From JAICTV01 sp035634055 (lineage in GTDB: Bacteria; Planctomycetota; Phycisphaerae; Tepidisphaerales; Tepidisphaeraceae), in the NCBI GenBank assembly GCA_035634055.1, contig DASQDR010000128.1, forward strand, positions 1 through 13,932: a DNA stretch of 13,932 nt. Reading direction: 5' to 3'. This document shows, in pieces, positions 8,072 through 13,932 of this stretch. A model generated the notes under the pieces. That model was not told where the DNA came from, ran no database searches, and was given only the letters and a program-made list of their open reading frames with translations. Both the position numbers and the translations under genes were made by a program. Positions within the stretch are counted from its first letter, which is position 1. Every line of letters begins with the position of its first letter.

Positions 8072-8473
8072 ATCCGTGGCCTCATCTTTCTCGCGCCGCG
8101 TCAGGTGCTCCGGGATCTGCCGGACCTGGCCGTCGCGGCCGATGCAGGCGATCGTGGTCGATCCCTCCGCCAGCAGCGTTTCCCCCCGGCGAAGCTCGTA
8201 GGTATGGTCGATGCGGACGTGGGTCTGCCGGGCCACGCGCGTGAGCAGGGTCAGCTCGTCGTCGTAGCGGGCGGGCGCCTTGTAGCGGACCTCGGCCTTG
8301 ACCACCGCGAAGAAGATCCCGTCGCGTTCCAGGTCGGCGTAGCGGTGGCCGAGGTTGCGGAGCAGCTCGACGCGGCCCATCTCGAAGTATTGCAGAAACC
8401 GGCTGTGATGCAGGTAACCCATGGCGTCCACCTCGGGGTAGCGCACGCGGATCTGGATGGTGTGCTGGATCAT
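8051..8473 (-). CDS. YbgC-type acyl-CoA thioesterase (hotdog fold)
   Basis: The 140-residue protein is a single 4HBT hotdog domain of typical length. The catalytic loop reads RYPEVDAMGYLHHSRFLQYFE (11-31), with probable catalytic Asp16, Gly19, His22/His23 and Glu31, the YbgC/FadM pattern. Family knowledge: such enzymes hydrolyse short- or long-chain acyl-CoA or 4-hydroxybenzoyl-CoA in the cytoplasm; substrates cannot be read from sequence. YbgC often lies in tol-pal operons, but no tol gene is near. The ATG at 8473 is chosen because it matches the family N-terminus; an upstream extension to 8581 would run into the divergent rpsU promoter region. There is no Shine-Dalgarno. The last 12 or so residues (DEATDLTNPRE) come from an inverted repeat shared with the converging gene. 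Confidence 0.88.
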   Translation of the reverse strand: MIQHTIQIRVRYPEVDAMGYLHHSRFLQYFEMGRVELLRNLGHRYADLERDGIFFAVVKAEVRYKAPARYDDELTLLTRVARQTHVRIDHTYELRRGETLLAEGSTTIACIGRDGQVRQIPEHLTRREKDEATDLTNPRE

Positions 8474-8503
8474 GCGAGGACAACGTGCGAAAACCGGGGC
8501 AAC

Positions 8504-8531
8504 TTGAAGAAATCGACTTGCCGGGTACACT
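8504..8531 (+). promoter_or_regulatory. Probable sigma-70-type promoter of rpsU
   Basis: The -35 box TTGAAG (8504-8509) and -10 box TACACT (8526-8531) are 16 bases apart, in the divergent spacer between the thioesterase and rpsU. Transcription would start near 8538-8540, leaving a 5' leader of about 75 bases that includes the palindrome CCGCCGGCGG. This is the best promoter match I found in the window. Confidence 0.55.
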
Positions 8532-8612
8532 GTGCGGTTCGCGCACCGCCGGCGGTCGTTTTCGCCGGGCCAAGTTACCACGAATCAAGGCGTTAGAAAG
8601 GACCCGAGCACG

Positions 8613-8789
8613 ATGATCAAGGTCAAGAGTCGCGGCAACGAGACCGCGGAGCAGTTGCTGCGTCGCTTCAAGAAGGCCTGCGAGAAGGAAGGCCTCACCA
8701 AGGACATCAAGCGCGTCGCCTATTATGAGAAGCCCAGCGAGAAGCGCCGCCGCCGCTCGCGCAAGGGTCCGAAGGTGCGCACCCGCTAG
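8613..8789 (+). CDS. rpsU: Small ribosomal subunit protein bS21
   Basis: This 58-residue basic protein has the full bS21 pattern: MIKVKSRGNETAEQLLRRFK at the N-terminus, KKACEKEGL, then YYEKPSEKRRR and a strongly basic C-terminal tail (RRRRSRKGPKVRTR). bS21 sits on the 30S platform near the 3' end of 16S rRNA and helps translation initiation. GAAAGGA (8596-8602) lies 10 bases before the ATG. An in-frame ATG at 8532 exists but would add a non-conserved 27-residue stretch starting at the promoter, so it is rejected. It appears to be transcribed alone, divergent from the thioesterase. A GAAA-capped hairpin (GCGC 8793-8796, GCGC 8801-8804) follows the stop directly. Confidence 0.96.
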   Translation: MIKVKSRGNETAEQLLRRFKKACEKEGLTKDIKRVAYYEKPSEKRRRRSRKGPKVRTR

Positions 8790-8834
8790 CTGGCGCGAAA
8801 GCGCGCGGGCGCGCGGAGCGAAAAAGGAAAAAGC

Positions 8835-8916
8835 CAAAGGATAAAACGCCTTGCGCCCGTTGCGCGGGCGTTGCCTCGGGCCGGCCTTGCTGTTCCTCGC
8901 TGAACGTTTCCCTTTG
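8835..8916. repeat. Nested inverted repeat between rpsU and the ABC operon
   Basis: An inner hairpin pairs AACGCC (8845-8850) with GGCGTT (8867-8872) and, after a small internal loop, GCGC (8853-8856) with GCGC (8862-8865) around CCGTT. An outer imperfect pairing joins CAAAGG...AAACG (8835-8848) with CGTTTCCCTTTG (8905-8916). The left side is preceded by purine oligomers (GAAAAAGG, GAAAAAGCCAAAGG). It could end the rpsU transcript, but no T tract follows. Confidence 0.45.
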
Positions 8917-8927
8917 CCTTTGCTGCC

Positions 8928-9824
8928 ATGATCGCACCGCTCAACGACCACGCGGTCCACACCGAACACCTGACCAAGACCTACAAGGATTTCTGGGGCC
9001 GCGACAAGGTGCGCGCCCTGGACGACCTGAACCTGACGATCCACCGCGGCGAGGTGTTCGGGCTGCTCGGACCCAACGGGTCGGGCAAGAGCACGACCAT
9101 CAAGCTGCTGCTGGGGCTGATCTTCGCCAGCCGCGGCACCGCCACCGTGCTGGGCCGCCCCGCCGGCGACACCACCGTCAACGAAAAGATCGGCTTTTTG
9201 CCCGAGGAGTCCTACCTCTACCGGTTCCTCAACGGCGAGGAGATCCTCAAGTTCTACGGCAAGCTGTTCAAGATCGACCGCGCCACCCTAAAGAAGCGCG
9301 TGCCCACGCTGCTGGATGCCGTCGGCCTGGACGCCAAGGCGCGCAAGCGCAAGCTGCGCGAGTACTCCAAGGGGATGGCCCGCCGCATCGGGCTGGCGCA
9401 GGCGCTGATCAACGACCCGGACCTGATCCTGCTGGACGAGCCGACCACCGGGCTCGACCCCATCGGCACGCGCGAGATGAAGGACCTGATCGTCTCGCTC
9501 AAGCAGCAGGGCAAGACCGTGCTGCTCTGCTCGCACCTGCTCGCCGACGTGCAGGACGTGTGCGACCGCATCACCATCCTGTTCCGCGGCAAGATGCAGA
9601 CCCTCGGCGACGTGCGCGACCTGATCCAGAAGAAGGACGTCACCAACATCGAGACCCGCGGCATGAGCGAGCAGCAGGTCGAGGACCTGCGGCAGTACCT
9701 CCAGCGCATGGGCGTGGACCCGGCCGTCACCCACCCCACCACCACGCTGGAAGACCTGTTCATCCGCATCGTCCGCGAGAACACCCCCGCCGGGCAGTCG
9801 TCGGTCGGCTCCGGGCCGGCGTAA
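8928..9824 (+). CDS. ABC-2 exporter ATP-binding protein (NatA/GldA-like)
   Basis: This 298-residue cytoplasmic ATPase powers the membrane protein encoded next. It has Walker A GPNGSGKST (48-56), the region IGFLPEE (88-94) where Q-loop Gln is replaced by Glu-Glu as is common in this branch, the ABC signature YSKGM (146-150) in place of LSGGQ, Walker B LILLDEP (166-172, with Asp170 and Glu171) and switch His203. The variant signature is usual for NatA/GldA-type drug, sodium or lipid exporters. The C-terminal 80 or so residues form the extra domain often seen after such ATPases (SEQQVEDLRQYLQRM). ATG at 8928 lacks a Shine-Dalgarno. The 98-base gap to the permease has no terminator-like hairpin, so co-transcription is likely. 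Transported substrate unknown. Confidence 0.93.
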   Translation: MIAPLNDHAVHTEHLTKTYKDFWGRDKVRALDDLNLTIHRGEVFGLLGPNGSGKSTTIKLLLGLIFASRGTATVLGRPAGDTTVNEKIGFLPEESYLYRFLNGEEILKFYGKLFKIDRATLKKRVPTLLDAVGLDAKARKRKLREYSKGMARRIGLAQALINDPDLILLDEPTTGLDPIGTREMKDLIVSLKQQGKTVLLCSHLLADVQDVCDRITILFRGKMQTLGDVRDLIQKKDVTNIETRGMSEQQVEDLRQYLQRMGVDPAVTHPTTTLEDLFIRIVRENTPAGQSSVGSGPA

Positions 9825-9860
9825 CTCGCGGTCAGGCCGGCGCGTGTCGTTATTGTGGAA

Positions 9861-9902
9861 GCAATTGACCATTGAAAACGGGCAATTGTCGGTTCTCGAT
9901 TG
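9861..9902. repeat. AATTG-rich oligomer repeat before the permease gene
   Basis: GCAATTG occurs at 9861-9867 and 9882-9888, 21 bases apart, with ATTGAAAACGG between and GATTG at the end (9898-9902). The minus strand reads as QLPVFNGQLLP-like peptide, which looks like a repeat by-product. The AT-rich stretch stands out from its GC-rich neighbours and lies in the gap within the ABC operon. Confidence 0.5.
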
Positions 9903-9922
9903 AGGCCAGCGGACCCCTCTCA

Positions 9923-12139
9923 ATGCCTTCGATCCTCCCCCTTGCCGCGTTGCTCCCCGACGCCGTCAACCGCCACCTGGGGTGGTGGCTGTTCGGCATC
10001 ATCCTCGTTGCCGGCGTCGCAGTCGGGCTGAAGGACATCGCGCGCCTGAACCTGCACGGCCTTCGGCGGGTGCGGGCGATCTCCAGCGTGAGCTTTCGCG
10101 AGTCGATCCGCCGGCGCGTGCTGTGGATCACCCCGCTGGCGATCCTGGGGGTGATCGTCGTCTCGCAGCTCCAGCGCCCGCTCGACGAGCAGGACGCCGT
10201 CCGCCAGACCATCAAGTTCTGCCTCTTCGCCACCGGCTTGATCGTCGCGGTCACCACCATCATCCTGGCCTGCACCAACCTGCCGCGCGAGATCGAGAAC
10301 CGCGTCATTTACACCGTCGTCACCAAGCCGACGACGCGGCTGGAGATCGTGCTGGGCAAGGTGCTGGGGTTCGCCAAGATCTCGCTGCTCATCCTGCTGA
10401 TCATGGGGGCGTTCACCTGGGCGTACCTCGGGCTGCGGGCGTCGGCGATGCAGCGCGACATCGCGCAGCGGCTCCAGAGCGGCGTGGTGCCGGCGTCCAG
10501 CGTGGCGACGCTCAAGTACTACCAGGACGCCGGGCTGCTCAGCGCCAAGACCTTGGAGACCGCCGACGGGCTCCAGATGTTCGCGCGCCTGCCGGACGGC
10601 GCGTCGCCGAGGCGGTACTTCCCCGGCGGCGGCGAGGGGTCGTTCCTGGTGCCGTTCACGGTCGACCCGGAGCAGCTCCGCCCCTCGGCGGGCGCCGAGC
10701 CCGGCGAGAGCGGGCTGCTGATCCAGGCGTACATCGGCTACGTCCGCACCGGCGCGGTCACCCCGCCGCCGGCGAGCGCCGAGCCCGCCAGCACCGCCCC
10801 CGCAACCGCCCCCGCAACCGCCCCCGCGACGAGCAACCCGACGGCGGCGCAGGCGACCACCGCCCCCACCTCCAAGCCTTACTACGGCCCGTTCATCATG
10901 TCGCCCGAGGAACGGCAGAAGGTAATGGCGGGCAACCGCCCGGCGCAGCGGCCGACGGTCAGCATCGAGGTGGATGACGCCAACCAGAACACCATCGGGC
11001 AGGCGGTGCCGATCCCCCCGCTGAAGACCATCGAGCTGGGCCCGCCCGACACGATTACGGAGGTGCGCGCGATCGTGGACCCGAAGGTGGCCAAGCAGCT
11101 CAAGGGGCGGGTCTACATCCGCGTGATCGGGCAGGACCCCGCGGCGAATTACTTCGTCGACTTGGCGCAGACGCCCGCGCCGGCGAACCTGCTGGCGCCG
11201 AAGCTCGGCGAGGGCGGGCAGGCGCTGCCGCCGCTGGCGGTGCCGCCGCTGCCCGATCCGAGCGATGAGTCCAAGCCGCACCCCCCGTCGTTCCAGACGC
11301 GCGCCGGGACGTTCGGGCAGCAGCTTCGCGGCGGGCCGAAGGACACGCCCGTCGGCATCTACAGCTTCCGCGATGCCGACATCCGCGCCGGCAGCGGCGG
11401 CACGGTGCCGTTCGAGCTCAAGAGCGGCATCGAGCGCAGCGGCGCCGACGAGCGCCCGGACGAGGCGGTCGACCCGACGCAGGTCGCCGTCCGCGTGCAC
11501 AACCGCACCACCGGGCAGACCTCCGACGAGATCATCGTGCGCCCGGAATCCAACCGCACGATCTTCTTCACCGTCCCGGCCGAGGCGCTGAGCGGCGGGA
11601 ACTTCGACGTGCTGCTGCGCTGCCTGACCCTCGGCGATTTCGTCGGTCTGCAGAACCGCTCGCTGGTGCTGGTCACCAGCCGCCAGTCGTTCGCCTGGAA
11701 CCTGACCAAGAGCCTGCTGATCCTGTGGCTGATGGCCATCCTCGTGACCACCGTTGCCATCTTCACCAGCACGTTCCTCTCCTGGCCCATCGCGGTGGTG
11801 CTGACGCTGGTGATCCTGCTCGGGCACTGGGGCGTGCAGCAGCTCGGCGACGCGACCGCGCCCGGCGTCGGGGCGCAGGTGGTGACCGACTTCGGGCTGA
11901 AGAACCCGGCCAAGGCGGAGGCGGTGCGGCGGACGGTGGAGAACCTGTCGAGCTTCCTGAACTTCATCAGCACCATTTTGCCGGACATCAGCAAGTACCC
12001 GGCGGTGGAGGACATCGAGCGCGGCGTCGCGGTCCCGATGGTCAAGCTGCGCGACGCGGCGGCGGTGACGCTGGGGTTCGGGCTTCCGCTGGTGCTGCTG
12101 GCGTACGTCTTCCTGAAGAACAAAGAGGTGGCCCCGTGA
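9923..12139 (+). CDS. ABC-2 type permease with large extracytoplasmic domain
   Basis: This 738-residue membrane protein pairs with the upstream ATPase. Four membrane segments (about 19-36, 66-83, 98-118, 150-171) surround PREIENRVIYTVVTKP (121-136), a motif typical of ABC-2 permeases. Residues 172-588 form one soluble insertion of about 415 residues, with a Pro/Ala/Thr linker (280-318) and no domain I recognise. Three more segments follow (590-615, 620-637, 714-731). Parity puts the insertion on the outside if the N-terminus is cytoplasmic, as for the family. ATG at 9923 is preferred to TTG at 9872, which would translate a repeat. The 3' end overlaps the next gene by four bases (GTGA). An exporter or envelope-assembly role is likely; substrate unknown. 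Confidence 0.87.
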   Translation: MPSILPLAALLPDAVNRHLGWWLFGIILVAGVAVGLKDIARLNLHGLRRVRAISSVSFRESIRRRVLWITPLAILGVIVVSQLQRPLDEQDAVRQTIKFCLFATGLIVAVTTIILACTNLPREIENRVIYTVVTKPTTRLEIVLGKVLGFAKISLLILLIMGAFTWAYLGLRASAMQRDIAQRLQSGVVPASSVATLKYYQDAGLLSAKTLETADGLQMFARLPDGASPRRYFPGGGEGSFLVPFTVDPEQLRPSAGAEPGESGLLIQAYIGYVRTGAVTPPPASAEPASTAPATAPATAPATSNPTAAQATTAPTSKPYYGPFIMSPEERQKVMAGNRPAQRPTVSIEVDDANQNTIGQAVPIPPLKTIELGPPDTITEVRAIVDPKVAKQLKGRVYIRVIGQDPAANYFVDLAQTPAPANLLAPKLGEGGQALPPLAVPPLPDPSDESKPHPPSFQTRAGTFGQQLRGGPKDTPVGIYSFRDADIRAGSGGTVPFELKSGIERSGADERPDEAVDPTQVAVRVHNRTTGQTSDEIIVRPESNRTIFFTVPAEALSGGNFDVLLRCLTLGDFVGLQNRSLVLVTSRQSFAWNLTKSLLILWLMAILVTTVAIFTSTFLSWPIAVVLTLVILLGHWGVQQLGDATAPGVGAQVVTDFGLKNPAKAEAVRRTVENLSSFLNFISTILPDISKYPAVEDIERGVAVPMVKLRDAAAVTLGFGLPLVLLAYVFLKNKEVAP
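10793..10828 (+). repeat. Three in-frame 12-base units coding Thr-Ala-Pro-Ala
   Basis: Three tandem copies of ACCGCCCCCGCA (10793-10804, 10805-10816, 10817-10828; the last ends in G) encode TAPA three times at residues 291-302 of the permease. They form the core of its disordered Pro/Ala/Thr linker and could vary in copy number without changing frame. Confidence 0.9.
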
Positions 12140-13815
12140 CGACCGCCGGCTCCGAACCTCAGGCCAACGCCTCCGCGACGACGACGACGACGACGCCGAC
12201 GACGGAGACGCCGCCGCGACTCTCGCCGACGCCCGCTTCGCCGCGCGGCGGGCGCGACGGGGACGGCGATGGCAACGGCTCATCGTGGCAGCGCCAGGGG
12301 CGCTCGGCGGCGGGGCCGCGCCGCGGGCGGGCGGGCATCGTCGCGGTGCTGGTCGTCTCGCTGCTGCTCGCCGGCGTCGCGCGCGACTGGGGCCGCAGCC
12401 TGCGCGGCGGCGGCGGGCGACAGGACCTCAGCGGCGCCACCACCAACCAATCGCTGGCCAACATGAACAGCTTCGCGCTCGCCCTGCTGCTCGGCGGGCT
12501 GCGCGGGCCGCTGGTCATGGTCCTGTGGACCCAGAGCGAGACGCTGAAGAACGAGAAGAACCTCGAGGACTTCGACACCTACGTCGAGTGGATCCGCCTG
12601 CTCCAGCCGGAGTTCGACACCGTCCACATCTTCCAGGTCTGGAACAAGGCGTACAACGTCTCGGTGCAGATGGCCTCCTGGGCCAACAAGTACGCCACCA
12701 TCCTCGACGCCGTCGAGTACGCCCGGAAGGTGCTCGACCAGCGCCCGGGCAACATCAACATGGTCTACGCCATCGCCAGCATCTACTTCGACAAGCTGGG
12801 CGGGGCGGCGGAGAAGGACTACTACAAGCGGCGCGTGCGCGAGGAGAGCCTGCCGCACGCCGACAAGCAGAAGCTCCAGCGCACCGACCCGGGTTGGCGG
12901 CCGCTGAAGCTCGACGCCATCCTCGACCAGCAGGGGCGGATCCTCCCGCACATGCTTCGCGCCACCAACCCCCGCCCCGCCGACCTCGCGCCCGACAGCG
13001 AGTGGAACACCGGCGCGGAGCTTCAGTACCTCGAGCCGTACCAGCCGTTCCCCTACGGCGCCAGCGCGCTGGCGCTGGCCTACAACTACCACAAGCAGGC
13101 GCAGGTGCTTCAGACGGTCGGGAAGCAGCGGCACGCGAACTTGTCCGACGTGGTGGTCGACAGCCGGCCCGCCCTGGCGCTGAAGGGTTGGGCCGAGGAC
13201 GAGTGGGAGCGCGGGCGGCGCTTCGAGATGCAGGCGTTCAACGTCGCCGCGCCGACCGAGCGCACCGACATGGAACTGCCGACCGCCGGCATCGCCGTCG
13301 ACGCCCCGCCGACGGAGCAATCGGTCCTGCCGCAGGCGATCGACTCGCTCGACCTCGGGGCGCGCGTCGCGCTGCACGCGGTCGAGGAATACCAGCGCCA
13401 CCTGCGCGGCTTCACCCTCAACCTCGCGACCTACCAGTCGCACATCGACTCGATGCACGCGATGGAGGCGATGATGCGCGCCGACGCCGACTATCTGCGC
13501 GCGATGCTCGCCCAGGCGCCGGCGGACCGCCAAAAGCTGCTCGACTCCGCCGCCAACCACTACCGGGACACAATCGCGAAGAACCTGCTGGTCATCCTTC
13601 GCTACTACACGAACGAGGATCTTGCCCGGGCGGTCCTGCCGCAGGGGATGACCCGCAACGACATCGACAAGCTCAGCCTTGAGCAGCGGATGGCGGCGTA
13701 CCTGCAACTGCGCCGCGCCAGCAACCCGCAGATCGACGGCGACGCCGAGGACCGCGGGGAGTACGAGCGCTACCTCGAGCGGGCGCAACTGCGGCTCCAA
13801 CGGATGGGGAAATAG
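12136..13815 (+). CDS. One-pass membrane protein coupled to the ABC permease, TPR-like
   Basis: The 559-residue protein has a disordered N-terminus (1-65, with TTTTTTP and DGDGDGNG), one membrane segment (about 67-82) and a large soluble part, probably extracytoplasmic by the positive-inside rule (RRGR before the segment). Residues 110-220 are helical with TPR-like spacing: GGLRGPLVMVLW, WIRLLQPEFDTVHIFQVWNK, ATILDAVEYARKVLDQRPGN. From memory, similar proteins follow ABC-2 genes in planctomycetes and relatives; I cannot name a family. Residues 405-559 are also helical and charged. The GTG start at 12136 overlaps the permease stop (GTGA), and GAGG (12125-12128) lies 7 bases before it, so translation is coupled. 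The likely role is a scaffold or accessory part of the transporter. Confidence 0.85.
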   Translation: MTTAGSEPQANASATTTTTTPTTETPPRLSPTPASPRGGRDGDGDGNGSSWQRQGRSAAGPRRGRAGIVAVLVVSLLLAGVARDWGRSLRGGGGRQDLSGATTNQSLANMNSFALALLLGGLRGPLVMVLWTQSETLKNEKNLEDFDTYVEWIRLLQPEFDTVHIFQVWNKAYNVSVQMASWANKYATILDAVEYARKVLDQRPGNINMVYAIASIYFDKLGGAAEKDYYKRRVREESLPHADKQKLQRTDPGWRPLKLDAILDQQGRILPHMLRATNPRPADLAPDSEWNTGAELQYLEPYQPFPYGASALALAYNYHKQAQVLQTVGKQRHANLSDVVVDSRPALALKGWAEDEWERGRRFEMQAFNVAAPTERTDMELPTAGIAVDAPPTEQSVLPQAIDSLDLGARVALHAVEEYQRHLRGFTLNLATYQSHIDSMHAMEAMMRADADYLRAMLAQAPADRQKLLDSAANHYRDTIAKNLLVILRYYTNEDLARAVLPQGMTRNDIDKLSLEQRMAAYLQLRRASNPQIDGDAEDRGEYERYLERAQLRLQRMGK

Positions 13816-13875
13816 GCGCAGCCCCACCCGAGGGGTCGCCCCGCTGCCGCCGCCCCGCTCCGCCGGCGACGCCCC

Positions 13876-13932
13876 CGCCCACCGCTCGGCCGCCCACCGC
13901 TCCGCCGCCCGCCGCTCCGCCGCTCCGGCAGC
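13876..13932. repeat. 15-base tandem repeat, cut by the window edge
   Basis: Units CGCCCACCGCTCGGC (13876-13890), CGCCCACCGCTCCGC (13891-13905) and CGCCCGCCGCTCCGC (13906-13920) are followed by a shortened CGCTCCGGCAGC. One forward frame reads PTARP-PTAPP-PAAPP. That frame has no start codon after 13815, so it is not called as a gene. It may be spacer repeat or lead into something beyond the window. Confidence 0.75.

Noticed and set aside
8790..8840. Intrinsic terminator directly after rpsU
   Set aside because: A GAAA-capped GCGC hairpin (8793-8804) is present, but it is only 4 bp, competes with a GCGCGC pairing, and is followed by an A-rich rather than T-rich tract.
9872..9922. TTG start for the permease
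   Set aside because: The added 17 residues are translated from an AATTG-rich repeat and are not hydrophobic; the ATG at 9923 opens into the expected N-terminus.
9920..12283. Very long open frame on the minus strand opposite the permease
   Set aside because: In GC-rich DNA the antisense frame of a real gene often stays open. The translation is Arg/His/Gly-rich without domains, while the plus strand has clear membrane segments and ABC-2 motifs.
12280..13827. Long minus-strand open frame opposite the third operon gene
   Set aside because: Antisense shadow with Val/Leu/Arg-rich composition and no motifs; the plus frame is coupled to the permease by a GTGA overlap.

Overview
The window is GC-rich bacterial chromosome. 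Several things suggest Planctomycetota, most likely a Phycisphaerae-type lineage: many genes lack a clear Shine-Dalgarno sequence, spacers are filled with degenerate oligonucleotide arrays and short palindromes, and an ABC-2 exporter operon ends in a large one-pass membrane protein of a kind I associate with the PVC group. That placement is inferred from style and remembered protein families, not from a marker gene. No rRNA, tRNA, CRISPR array, insertion sequence or phage gene was seen.

Layout. 1-280: non-coding spacer with a 36-base direct repeat and two GGGCG-NNN-CGCCC hairpins. 281-1087: soluble orphan histidine kinase. 1224-2216: PLP enzyme whose residues favour D-cysteine desulfhydrase over ACC deaminase. 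2217-2647: gene-free repeat spacer. 2648-3385: exported zinc amidase of the Amidase_2/PGRP type. 3413-3447: strong hairpin between converging genes. 3513-3722 (minus): 69-residue repeat-bearing lipoprotein. 3894-4238: free-standing MetRS C-terminal-type tRNA-binding domain. 4244-4385: inverted octamer arrays able to form a stem of about 32 bp just before recN (4406-6208), which ends in a ten-proline run. 6426-8027: GT-C-type membrane glycosyltransferase, converging with a YbgC-type thioesterase (8051-8473, minus); an inverted repeat encodes both C-terminal tails. 8613-8789: rpsU with a recognisable promoter. 8928-13815: ABC exporter operon of ATPase, permease with an ectodomain of about 415 residues, and a GTG-coupled one-pass protein. 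13816-13932: proline-coding-like 15-base repeats.

How genes fit together. Most genes are single units facing different ways. The one convincing operon is 8928-13815, where permease and third protein overlap by 4 bases and probably form one membrane complex. The other genes cover signalling, sulfur amino acid turnover, cell-wall recycling, translation, DNA repair and surface glycosylation, with no single theme.

The least ordinary aspects are the repeat-built spacers, which sit at gene ends as inverted arrays and in places supply coding sequence, and the exporter operon with two large extracytoplasmic parts of unrecognised function.
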